NCBI GenBank assembly: GCA_963978905.1
Contig: OZ022257.1
Coordinates: 28,907,274 to 28,971,273 of the forward strand
Reading direction: 5' to 3'
DNA length: 64,000 nucleotides
From: Trichostrongylus colubriformis
Taxonomy: Eukaryota; Nematoda; Chromadorea; Rhabditida; Trichostrongylidae
The notes beneath the pieces were generated by a model. It worked only from the letters and a program-made list of their open reading frames with translations. It was not told the DNA's origin and ran no database searches. The position numbers were made by a program, and so were the translations under genes. Below, piece after piece: positions 56,076 through 64,000 of this stretch. Numbering within the stretch: position 1 is the stretch's first letter; each line of letters begins with the position of its first letter.

Positions 56076-56587
56076 CTAAAAGTGGACTCTCGTCGCTGCT
56101 AATGGACTGCCGTGAACACTCTGATAGTAGTCATTGCAGTGGAGCAAGAAACAAATGTGGTTGTCGACCTATAGAAATTACTTCACGTAGTATCATCATT
56201 TCCTTTGCTCTGCCATAATATTGCTGCGATGGAGGTTCAAATGCTTTGAAAATATTATAGTATAAGAAGCTCTGAGTATGATGACTCGATGTACATAATT
56301 CACTCCGGCTTTATTCATGCATGGTTTTTCATTCGGAAATGTTTGCTGTTCTTCCGGAAACGGCTATTCAGAAGCAACTTCGAGTAGAGGTCATTGGTTT
56401 CGAGTGGCGTTGCGAACATTGGCCTTTCACGGCACATTCGAGCGATGCCCTATAGATACCATACAAAAATGGAAGAAATCATCATGGCACGTTCCAAAAT
56501 ATCCTGATAAACAGTGCTGTTAGGGAACAGTCCCAAGTGAACATGCGAAAGTGTTGCAATACCTGGGCATCTTCCATACGTGATTAG

Positions 56588-57086
56588 AGGAATCGCGCAC
56601 GGAAGAAAGGGTTCCTCTATTACCGGAATATTTATGTTGTATTATATTTGCTCTGTGAAGGCCTCATGCAAAGTTCCACGTGAAAAAGTGAGAATCCGGC
56701 AAGGATACCGCTCTTCAAATTGGTGGTAGAGGGGAGAGGGGTGGCTTAAGGCACCAGTAGGGATAAGGGAAAAGTGAGATCTGTAAGTACATGTCTTCTG
56801 AAACGAGCCTTCTACTTCAGAAGAGGTCTTATGTGGTGAAAATCTCCCGATTAGCCAGATTTATCCCCACCGGTGCCTTTAAGAGTAAATGCTCGTGGTT
56901 CACCGTGGTTGGAAACGGAGTGTGGGATTGCTTACGTAACTTTCTGTCCCAGTAAGTGTCTCCTACCGTGGCGGACGACGGGGCCTGGCCAACTTTTTTA
57001 CGTAGCACTCTGCATGTTGCCCTTATCAAGCATATACAGCATAAATATATAGGTAACAGAAAACCATTTTTCGGTGCACGATTCCT
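56588..57086. repeat. Diverged family A-like MITE interrupted by family B
   Basis: Left AGGAATCGCGCACGGAAG, right GGTGCACGATTCCT. A 129-bp family B element lies inside. Confidence 0.55.
56750..56878. repeat. Short TTAA-type MITE, family B, copy 3
   Basis: GGCACCAGTAGGGATAAGGG to CCCCACCGGTGCCT with TTAA on both sides (56746-56749 and 56879-56882). The text AAGTGAGATCTG..AAGTACATG matches copy 1 at 6556. Confidence 0.65.
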
Positions 57087-57650
57087 TCAGGTTTCAAAGT
57101 TGGCAGCTCTGTGTAGCTCGAGAGTAGCCATGAAAGTGTTGTGATGCTAGGTTTTTTCATTAATTCACTGAACTCTTATCCAACAGCTTTCGGAATGGAG
57201 AGTGCAAGGAACCCAGCTAAATTGGTAATTCGTGCCCGAGTTTTTCAAATTATCCTCTCTGAACACTGCACCTCCGTAGGGCGAACCATAAATGAATACT
57301 TTTGGTATGATAGATCCGAGTGACCTCATACTATTTCCTCTAATCGGGAGCGTTTCTTTCTGGTGTCTTAAAATTGGACCTGAGGTTTTTGAAGGCGGTT
57401 TTCGCATCATATGAGGATACATCACCGGAACATATTATGCCCGTTTCTCCCGAACGGCACCACAAATGCCAGAAAAAAGAAAAGTTTCCCAAAACAGCGA
57501 CTCTAAAGGACTCACTGTGTCGTGTACTTTTTCTAGCGCAGAGTGTGATGGGACTTAGAGATGCTCTTCTATTTGAAGTGGAAAGAATGCAAACTAGGCA
57601 GGGAAATAAAGTCTCACTACTAGCATGCATGTAGCGGGATGATGTCCCCC
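57087..57650. other. Unassigned sequence between MITE and LTR
   Basis: Overlapping 86- and 96-codon frames on both strands show no bestrophin similarity. The base run CCCCC at 57646-57650 directly flanks the LTR. Confidence 0.3.
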
Positions 57651-57683
57651 TGTTGTGTCCGGACGAGCGGGAGGTGGTAACGG

Positions 57684-57689
57684 TTTATT
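57684..57689 (-). terminator. LTR poly(A) signal
   Basis: AATAAA on the minus strand, 77 bases downstream of the TATA box. Confidence 0.55.
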
Positions 57690-57765
57690 AGGAAGAGCCA
57701 CCGGCGAGCGGTGCACTCCAGACAGTCGGAATAACGAATCCTAAGAAATTGAACATTTACATTGC

Positions 57766-57773
57766 TTATATAG
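57766..57773 (-). promoter_or_regulatory. LTR TATA box
   Basis: CTATATAAGC on the minus strand, about 110 bases into the LTR. Confidence 0.55.
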
Positions 57774-57879
57774 CGGTTTTCCCGCCAACGGATCAACATG
57801 GTGGGGCTGGGTGAACCAGGGGAAGGTGCAAGATCAAGACGAAACCAAAGACAATCAATAGAGCTAATCCCCTTCAACA

Positions 57880-57890
57880 TGCCTCCCCCT
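57880..57890 (-). promoter_or_regulatory. Polypurine tract (plus-strand primer)
   Basis: AGGGGGAGGCA on the minus strand abuts the LTR start. Confidence 0.7.
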
Positions 57891-57914
57891 AGGGGAAGTG
57901 GCGTCCCTGCCACT

Positions 57915-58281
57915 TAACATTGGTGTTATAATGTGATTCAGATATCAATTTGACATAAACAATGGTGTGATAATGTGATTCAGATGTCAATTCATATTTC
58001 ACTTCCAAAACAATAACAACAAATTCGACGTTAATGGATGATAACATCGACGTGCAGGAAAATGCAAGGATAAGGAATCCCAAAGTATTAAGAGATCCTG
58101 AAAAACTTACAACATGAAACAAAAACAACTTCTTGGAGTATCGTGGGATTCCGAACAATGCGAAAACAAACATCAATGATATTCAGAGACATTCTGAATA
58201 ACTTGTGACATGAAACAAAAAAAAACTTCTCAGAGCATCGTGAGCAATGTTACGAAAAGAAACATCGATGATATGCAGAGA
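57915..58281 (-). repeat. Tandem repeats in the retrotransposon 3' untranslated region
   Basis: A ~50-bp unit (TAATGTGATTCAGATATCAA) is present twice at about 57915-58005. A ~95-bp unit (ACATGAAACAAAAACAACTT ... ATGATATTCAGAGA) is present twice at 58094-58189 and 58190-58281. Confidence 0.6.
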
Positions 58282-58286
58282 CCTTG

Positions 58287-58320
58287 CGGAGGGGGGGGGG
58301 GTATGGGTGGGGGTAGGGAT
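58287..58320 (+). other. G-run-rich segment next to the polyprotein stop codon
   Basis: On the plus strand a run of about eleven G is followed by GGG, GGGGG and GGG runs, a potential quadruplex; the transcript sense strand is C-rich. Confidence 0.5.
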
Positions 58321-58322
58321 AA

Positions 58323-61300
58323 CTATCCGTGGCGAGGATTTCCGTAGCGTGTGCCACGTCCTCTTGGTGGCCTGCCGCCACGATGCGAGGATGACGATGC
58401 GGCCATCCATGGGTAGTGCAGTACCGGTATTGCATCTGGGAGCATCTGGGTGGGAACCATCTGTGGTGTTGTCCTGAATGATGAGAACTTATTGTGCTTT
58501 TTAAAAGGTCCTGCAAGCTTCCTTTTTTCCTTTCTCTGCTTAAAATACTCGCGCACGCGCGACTTCCGAGATTCTCCAACCGCTCTCATCGGCGGAATCT
58601 CAACCTCCGCCTTGACGTAGACGCGGAGAACATCCATGTATTCCTTGAGAACATCTTTTGAATAAGCTTCTGAGCTCGAATTCCGTGGGTGCGCCCCTGG
58701 CCCGTGTGAGGGTTCACCGGCAGATTCAATGCTCGGGATCAAGCTACAGAGACACTGCTTTGATAAAACTGCAGAGGACTTCGCGAGGTTGATGGCCTCA
58801 TTAAAATCGATCCTGTTCTGCTGATATGCTTTGTCTCCACGTGGCGGAGCGACTGCTATGATTTTCATTCCCATGCGGGCTGCCGTCGACAAACATGAGG
58901 CTAGGCGGCACCACTCTTTCTTTCCAATGGGAACATCCGTTGTAGGGCCAATGAGCAGACAAGTTTTAGCTGTGGATCTTTCAAGAAATCCACCGATGTC
59001 GCTAAGGCGACTATATAACTGACGTTCCACATCGCGTTGTTCTTGAAAAACACTGCGAATGGCACGGAAGCTATCTGGGAAAATCATCAGCAACTTCGTG
59101 GACTCGTGCTGCCCTATTTCATCCCAGTCGTTTGTTTTGGCGAATCTCACGCCTTCGTTGGTCGCCTCGTTGAGCTGCTCCATGGGTAATCCTGTGCCAC
59201 CATCATGAGGGAGGGACAAGACAGATCCATCGTGGAGAATCAATGATCGGAATACATGGTCACAGAATTTCTTATAAAAGAGATAAGCTTTCTGAGCACC
59301 AGAGATCGTGATAAAAGAATGCTTATTATCTAACATCAGAAATCTTTTGTTTTGCTCATTTCTCTCATATTCATAAATTGAAATCAACCTTGCAAGAGAA
59401 AAGATGGAATCAAATCGAATATTTCCTATTGCCTCTGGCGCTGTTGGTACGACATCCTTGAAACATTTCTGTTGCGCAGTGCATGAATACGAGCATCCGC
59501 TGTCATTTTCACCGTATCTTCCTGGGCATCGAAAGAAGATTCCAAGTGCGCTTGTATCATCGCCACTGGCAGTTGCTCTGCAAACGATTTTGCTTATTTT
59601 TGCTTGTCGCCTTTTTACTCTTTTTGTTGTAGTTTCCCTTGGTAGACTCTCAAGCTCAAGAGGAAGGACTATAAGCGAGTCAAATGGTACTCGAATGGGC
59701 TCTTCTTTTTCACTTATGTGAGATATTAGCGCGGAATTCTCACTTGTCTCGATCACTCGGTAGGGTCCTCCCCATGGCTCAGTTAGCTTCGGATATTTCT
59801 TACTGGCTTTTTCTCTAGGGAGCTTTAGAAACACTCTGTCTCCTACCTTGGGTAGTTTGTGTACATCAACTTTATTCTTTCTGTCGTACCCCTCTTTCAT
59901 ACGCGCTTTGTACTTTCCGTTAAGTTCTTTAGCGCATTCTTGTGCAAGTTGAATCCCTGCCAGCAGCTCGTGTTTATAATCGTCAACATCGATGTGGTTA
60001 AACGAAAGCTGGGCGCGAGGGATCACGTTTGATGGGTAGTTGGGATCAAATGCATGCAGCAGGTAGAATGGACTCTCACCTATCGCCTCGTGTGGTGAAG
60101 AGTTGTAAGCGAAAACTACCATTGGTAAAAGTAGATCCCAGTCGGCTGGAATTACAGTTTTTTTCCTCAGCATTCTCGTTATAGTTTCAATCGCTCTTTC
60201 TGTTATGCCGTTCTCGCGGGGATTGTATCCCTTTGTTAGCGATTGTTCAATGCCTGTGAGGTCGCAGATACCCGACATAATGGAATTCACAAACTCTGGG
60301 CCCTGATCAGAATGGAGACATTTGGGCCATCTGCACCCGTCACAGATCCATCTCTCGAAGAACGCGCGAGCTACTGTTTCGGCAGACTTGTTTGGGATAG
60401 GGTATGCGCCTAGGAACTTCGTGAAATGATCAATGACTACCAGAGCGTACTTATTTCCTCGCTCGGTCACCCCGTATTCCACCAAGTCTACTCCTACAAG
60501 TTCAAATGGAGCGCTGGTAGTGAATGGTCTCAAAGGAGGGGTGTGTAACTCATGAGCCTTGGATAAAAAGCATTTAGTGCATTCTTTGGACCACTTGGCA
60601 ATGTCGGCCTCCATGCCTTCCCAGAACACAAGTTTTCTGAGCTTACGGTACAGTTTCCGCCCGTTGAGATGCCCTGCCATGACACCTCCATGTGCTTCTT
60701 GAAACAAGGTCTTCCTCTTGGACTTTGGAACGACTCTAACTGACGAGTTACCGAACATCATCATGAGGTTACCATCTTCAAGACAGAAGTCAGCGACCTT
60801 GTATTTCTGTTTGCATCGTGGAAGCTTCACTTCCTTGTTATCTTCTTTCTGTGCTATGTCATCTATGAGTGCTTTGTAGTCTGGATCATCCTTTAGTTCT
60901 TGAAGCCAATCGCTTTCTTGTTTTCTCACTTCGCAGATGACCAGATCGTTTTCAGGAAGTGTTGGCTCCTGTTCAGGGAGTTTTGCCGCGATTCGCGACA
61001 ATGCATCTGCGACGACGTTTGCTTTGCCCGAAACATACTCAATGTGTAGTTTGTACTTTTGCAGTTCTAAGGCCCATCTCAAGACCCGTGCTGAGACATT
61101 CGTTCTCTTGAAAAGACAAGTTAAGGGCTGATGGTCCGTTCGCACTATTGTGGGTAAGCCGTACACGAAAAAATGGAACTTCTTCAGAGCGAAAACGACG
61201 GCTAACGCTTCAAGATCGGTAATGTGATAATTCTTTTCCGCTTTTGTCAAGCTTTTTGAAGCAAACATTATCGGATGAAGAAGCTGGTCTTCTCCCTCCT

Positions 61301-63998
61301 GGCAAAGTACTGCTCCGAGTCCCTCGCCTGACGCGTCCGTATAGATTATAAAGGGTTTGTTGCCACTCTCTGCTGCTGCGACGTTAGGCTGGGCGAGGAC
61401 CGGTGTGGTGGTCAACGCTCCTTTGAGAATTTCAAACTGCTGACTCAGTGCGGGTGTCCATTCCCATGCAGTTTTTGGACTCAGCAATTTATATAGATCC
61501 TTCGTCATTTTGGCAAACCCTGCAATGAACTTCCTGTAATAGGAAGCCATTCCTAAAAATGTCCTCAAATCGGCTACGTTCGAGGGTTGTGGATATTCTG
61601 TGATTTTTCTTATTTTCTCAGGGTCTGTCTTTACCCCATCTTTGTCGATGCGATGCCCTAAGAACATCACTGTGTCTTTAAAAAATTCGCACTTCTGAGG
61701 CTTTAATCGCAGGTTCGCCTTACGCAGTGCTTCAAATACCTTCCGCAATACGATGTAGTGTCGTTCGATTGAGTCTGTGGCTACTAGGATATCGTCGACA
61801 TAGACGAAAACCTCATTGTCCAGCTCTAATTCTCTAAGTACGACGTCCATCAATCGCTGGAATACTGCTGGGCTTGTTGACAGTCCAAATGGTAATACCG
61901 TAAATTGGAATAAGCCCTCACTAGTAGTGAATGCGCTTTTTCTCTTGGCGTCTTCAGATAGACGTATCTGCCAGTATCCCGATGCGAGGTCCATAGTGGA
62001 GAATACTTTCTTTCCCGCCAGGCACTGTAGGACGGTATCTATTTTTGGTAAAGGATACGAGTCCTGTCGAATGACTTTATTGAGTTCTCTGTAGTCAACA
62101 CAGACTCTGAGTGTGCCATCCTTTTTCTTTACAAGAACTACTGGAGAAGCCCAGTCTGACGAACTTCTCTCTACGATGCCACGTTCTACTAGGTCTTTGA
62201 TTATTCCTTTAAATTCCTTCCGTGCTGCTATGGGGACTGGCCTGGTTTTTTGTCTTATGGGCTTGTGGTCTCCTGTGTCAATTTCCTGAACCACCAAATC
62301 CGTTTGAGTGAGTTCTGCATCAGTGACCGCAAAAACATTATTAAATTCTTTCAGTAGAGTCATTGCCTCACATGGCAAAGCATTGTGCTGTCCTACTATC
62401 TCCATCAAGGTGTCTATCCTGCTTTCCGGAGAGCCTCGTTTTTTTGGCCTGTGGAGGTCCAGCATGTCCCTCTCAGGCTCGACATACTTTGGCTTAACCC
62501 AGTCGTTGTCTTGCCATTCTCCTACAGGTTCTCCTTTTTTAAATACCATTCCTTGATTCGAGTTGTTGATGACCGGTATATTTACCTCGTCATTGTCCGT
62601 GGCACTGCATACGCCATCAGGTATGAGTGGGTGATGCGAGCAGAGAAATGGCGACTTCGAAGGGTAGACTCTTGCACATGTTAAAGTCAAAGTCCGCATG
62701 GCTTTGGATGGAACAAAAACCCTTTCTTTAACTTTTGCTGTAAGTACTGTGCTGATGCTGTCAGCTATTTTATCTTCGTCCTCGTGTTCCTTGCTCTTGT
62801 CAGCGTCTTTGCAGAGCCTAAGTTTGAATAACTCTAGCGCGTTTGTACCCAGTATTACCACTTCGTCGAAACCTTTTCCGACATAGGCTGGCACAAACTC
62901 GAGTTGATTTTCCAATGTTATTGCTATGCAAATGGTGTCAAAGAATTCCATCACATTTCCTGACGCATCTCGAACTGTGACTGTAGGATTGGGGAGGCGT
63001 TCAATGTATTTGTCCAAGTTGACGCCCTCATTTGCGGCTCTCTTTAATAATTTCACTGGGATGATTGTGGTCTGCGAACCCGTGTCTAAGAGCGCTTTCG
63101 CCCTTATACCGCAGATCGTTATCTCTACCAGCGGCTTTTCACCGAACAGTTGACTTGAGCTAGACCGCGGGGTATCCCACGTTGTGCACATCCATTTATC
63201 TACGCGAGAGGCATACGCTGGGCCGGGCGTTCGGCGAGTATCCACCGCTCTTGCAGTATCTTGTCGCCGGGTGGATGGCTCATGACAATTCTTTGCTAAA
63301 TGGCCCATTATTCCGCAGTTGTAACACTTTGACGAGTCACTTTTCCTTTTCTGAAGTCGCGGAGCATGGTCCTCCTTGGTGCTTGTGGGGAGGTGGCGTG
63401 GTTTCCCTGCCTCGGTTTTCGAAGTTCCTTCCACCTCGTTCCTGATGTACGTCCCACGTTGTCTATCCCATGCATGCTGTTTATTGCCAAACGATTGCAT
63501 AGGTCTCGCATTGTTTGCTGATCTGTATTCTTCAGCTATCTTCAAACTTCTTTCCAAGCGTATGGCTGCTTCCTTTACCTTTTCGTACGCTTGTTCACAG
63601 CTGCTAAGTTCTAGCGCTTCAGTTAGGCAATAACTTCCATTCCAATTGGCCAGTTGCCTGCACAAAATCTCCGCTTTCTGCAGGGAAGTTGCTTCTGTGG
63701 GCGCGTCTGGGTAGGCCTTATTCGCTAAGTTTTCTAGAACGAAGCAAAATTCGCTCACGGTCTGCCCGGATCGCATGGTCAATGTGCGCAGATCTGATAG
63801 GGCTTTTACTCTTTGACTATTACCATCTACGCGTAGCCTGTCTTTCATTGCTTCCACTACCCCATCAAAAGTGCCCTCTCGTACATTCTTCGGTAAGGTC
63901 TCAAATATTGTCAAAGCGTTTTTCCTCAGAAAGCTTTGAAAGAGTTGTAATCTGTTGGAATCTTTCCACTGACCTTTCGGGTACTTCATGTCAAAAGA
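58323..63998 (-). CDS. Gag-Pol polyprotein of the Ty3/gypsy retrotransposon (5' partial)
   Basis: Numbering from the Met at 63989; the frame stays open to the edge. Gag part 1-180; CCHC zinc knuckle CYNCGIMGHLAKNC near 220; protease LLDTGSQTTII near 300; reverse transcriptase about 575-790 with STMDLASGYWQI (~668) and the YVDD catalytic site (~730); RNase H with IYTDASGEGLG (~885); integrase zinc finger H-H-C-C about 1098-1140; integrase core with Asp ~1167, Asp ~1227 and Glu ~1263 (exact D-x35-E spacing); GPY/F block WGGPYRVI near 1408. A further ~420 residues to 1888 contain a cysteine cluster, SGNH-like blocks (PDSF ~1635, IGPTTD ~1680, AVAPPR ~1712), a lysine/arginine-rich stretch and a final RGGRPPRGRGTRYG. 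All catalytic residues seen are intact. Confidence 0.95.
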   Translation of the reverse strand, partial: SFDMKYPKGQWKDSNRLQLFQSFLRKNALTIFETLPKNVREGTFDGVVEAMKDRLRVDGNSQRVKALSDLRTLTMRSGQTVSEFCFVLENLANKAYPDAPTEATSLQKAEILCRQLANWNGSYCLTEALELSSCEQAYEKVKEAAIRLERSLKIAEEYRSANNARPMQSFGNKQHAWDRQRGTYIRNEVEGTSKTEAGKPRHLPTSTKEDHAPRLQKRKSDSSKCYNCGIMGHLAKNCHEPSTRRQDTARAVDTRRTPGPAYASRVDKWMCTTWDTPRSSSSQLFGEKPLVEITICGIRAKALLDTGSQTTIIPVKLLKRAANEGVNLDKYIERLPNPTVTVRDASGNVMEFFDTICIAITLENQLEFVPAYVGKGFDEVVILGTNALELFKLRLCKDADKSKEHEDEDKIADSISTVLTAKVKERVFVPSKAMRTLTLTCARVYPSKSPFLCSHHPLIPDGVCSATDNDEVNIPVINNSNQGMVFKKGEPVGEWQDNDWVKPKYVEPERDMLDLHRPKKRGSPESRIDTLMEIVGQHNALPCEAMTLLKEFNNVFAVTDAELTQTDLVVQEIDTGDHKPIRQKTRPVPIAARKEFKGIIKDLVERGIVERSSSDWASPVVLVKKKDGTLRVCVDYRELNKVIRQDSYPLPKIDTVLQCLAGKKVFSTMDLASGYWQIRLSEDAKRKSAFTTSEGLFQFTVLPFGLSTSPAVFQRLMDVVLRELELDNEVFVYVDDILVATDSIERHYIVLRKVFEALRKANLRLKPQKCEFFKDTVMFLGHRIDKDGVKTDPEKIRKITEYPQPSNVADLRTFLGMASYYRKFIAGFAKMTKDLYKLLSPKTAWEWTPALSQQFEILKGALTTTPVLAQPNVAAAESGNKPFIIYTDASGEGLGAVLCQEGEDQLLHPIMFASKSLTKAEKNYHITDLEALAVVFALKKFHFFVYGLPTIVRTDHQPLTCLFKRTNVSARVLRWALELQKYKLHIEYVSGKANVVADALSRIAAKLPEQEPTLPENDLVICEVRKQESDWLQELKDDPDYKALIDDIAQKEDNKEVKLPRCKQKYKVADFCLEDGNLMMMFGNSSVRVVPKSKRKTLFQEAHGGVMAGHLNGRKLYRKLRKLVFWEGMEADIAKWSKECTKCFLSKAHELHTPPLRPFTTSAPFELVGVDLVEYGVTERGNKYALVVIDHFTKFLGAYPIPNKSAETVARAFFERWICDGCRWPKCLHSDQGPEFVNSIMSGICDLTGIEQSLTKGYNPRENGITERAIETITRMLRKKTVIPADWDLLLPMVVFAYNSSPHEAIGESPFYLLHAFDPNYPSNVIPRAQLSFNHIDVDDYKHELLAGIQLAQECAKELNGKYKARMKEGYDRKNKVDVHKLPKVGDRVFLKLPREKASKKYPKLTEPWGGPYRVIETSENSALISHISEKEEPIRVPFDSLIVLPLELESLPRETTTKRVKRRQAKISKIVCRATASGDDTSALGIFFRCPGRYGENDSGCSYSCTAQQKCFKDVVPTAPEAIGNIRFDSIFSLARLISIYEYERNEQNKRFLMLDNKHSFITISGAQKAYLFYKKFCDHVFRSLILHDGSVLSLPHDGGTGLPMEQLNEATNEGVRFAKTNDWDEIGQHESTKLLMIFPDSFRAIRSVFQEQRDVERQLYSRLSDIGGFLERSTAKTCLLIGPTTDVPIGKKEWCRLASCLSTAARMGMKIIAVAPPRGDKAYQQNRIDFNEAINLAKSSAVLSKQCLCSLIPSIESAGEPSHGPGAHPRNSSSEAYSKDVLKEYMDVLRVYVKAEVEIPPMRAVGESRKSRVREYFKQRKEKRKLAGPFKKHNKFSSFRTTPQMVPTQMLPDAIPVLHYPWMAASSSSHRGGRPPRGRGTRYGNPRHG

Positions 63999-64000
63999 AC

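Larger units (their letters stand above)
57651..57879 (-). repeat. 3' LTR
   Basis: On the minus strand it begins TGTTG (57879) and ends CAACA (57651). The start lies directly after the polypurine tract. It contains a TATA box and poly(A) signal in the right order. Confidence 0.75.
57651..64000 (-). mobile_element. Ty3/gypsy-type LTR retrotransposon, 5' end cut by the window
   Basis: Order on the minus strand: gag-pol reading frame, a 430-bp untranslated stretch with tandem repeats, a polypurine tract, then a 229-bp LTR. RNase H precedes integrase and the integrase has a GPY/F block, the Ty3/gypsy arrangement. The polyprotein frame has no stop for at least 1888 codons, so the insertion is probably young. 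The 5' LTR and primer-binding site lie beyond 64000. Confidence 0.9.

Noticed and set aside
58323..59700. Retroviral envelope gene downstream of pol
   Set aside because: The C-terminal extension is in frame with pol, has no signal peptide or membrane anchor, and ends in an RG-rich basic tail.
1..64000. Bacterial or viral contig
   Set aside because: Phase-consistent introns in nematode gene families, TA- and TTAA-targeted eukaryotic transposons and the absence of dense coding rule this out.

Overview
This is a eukaryotic (nematode) window. Introns are flanked by GT...AG with short TTTTCAG/TTTTAG-type acceptors, coding exons are small (43-260 bp, plus one long last exon), and the recognisable genes are nematode families: a moulting-cycle MLT-10-like protein, an organic solute transporter alpha (OSTA) protein and a bestrophin chloride channel. 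The long, transposon-packed introns and the TA- and TTAA-targeting short elements fit a clade V parasitic nematode of the hookworm type. That placement is an inference; no species can be named from the sequence alone.

Layout, left to right. 311-6191 (+): the last two exons of an MLT-10-like gene, separated by a 4.9-kb intron holding a palindromic TTAA MITE and a dead mariner. 6.2-22.3 kb: no confident gene, only two weak candidate exons, within a mosaic of mariner remnants, a palindromic mariner derivative, an RTE-like 3' end, foldback elements and unclassified repeats. 22352-34042 (+): a complete nine-exon OSTA-family gene (398 codons, every splice phase agrees) whose introns carry at least seven mobile elements. 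34920-40198 (+): four phase-consistent exons plus a possible last exon of a gene I cannot name. 41989-56075 (-): nine exons of a bestrophin gene, convergent with the previous gene and lacking its N-terminal exons. 57651-64000 (-): a Ty3/gypsy-type LTR retrotransposon cut by the window edge, with its 229-bp 3' LTR, polypurine tract and one long gag-pol reading frame; it lies where the missing bestrophin 5' exons would be expected upstream.

The genes do not form one pathway. MLT-10 proteins act in cuticle moulting, OSTA proteins are seven-pass membrane proteins, and bestrophins are calcium-gated anion channels. The biology that unifies the window is genome colonisation: at least four mariner lineages, Tc1-type MITEs, a piggyBac deletion derivative, two TTAA MITE families, a Tc1/IS630-like element with inverted subterminal repeat arrays, elements with variable-length target duplications, and the LTR retrotransposon.

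The most unusual items are: the ~420-residue extension after integrase in the retrotransposon polyprotein, with SGNH-hydrolase-like blocks and an RG-rich end; the palindrome built from two mirrored mariner transposase 3' ends; the Tc1-like element with inverted tandem arrays and a perfect 39-bp hairpin; two TTAA MITE families sharing one target site next to the bestrophin stop codon; and an unclassified element family with 13-bp and 9-bp target duplications.
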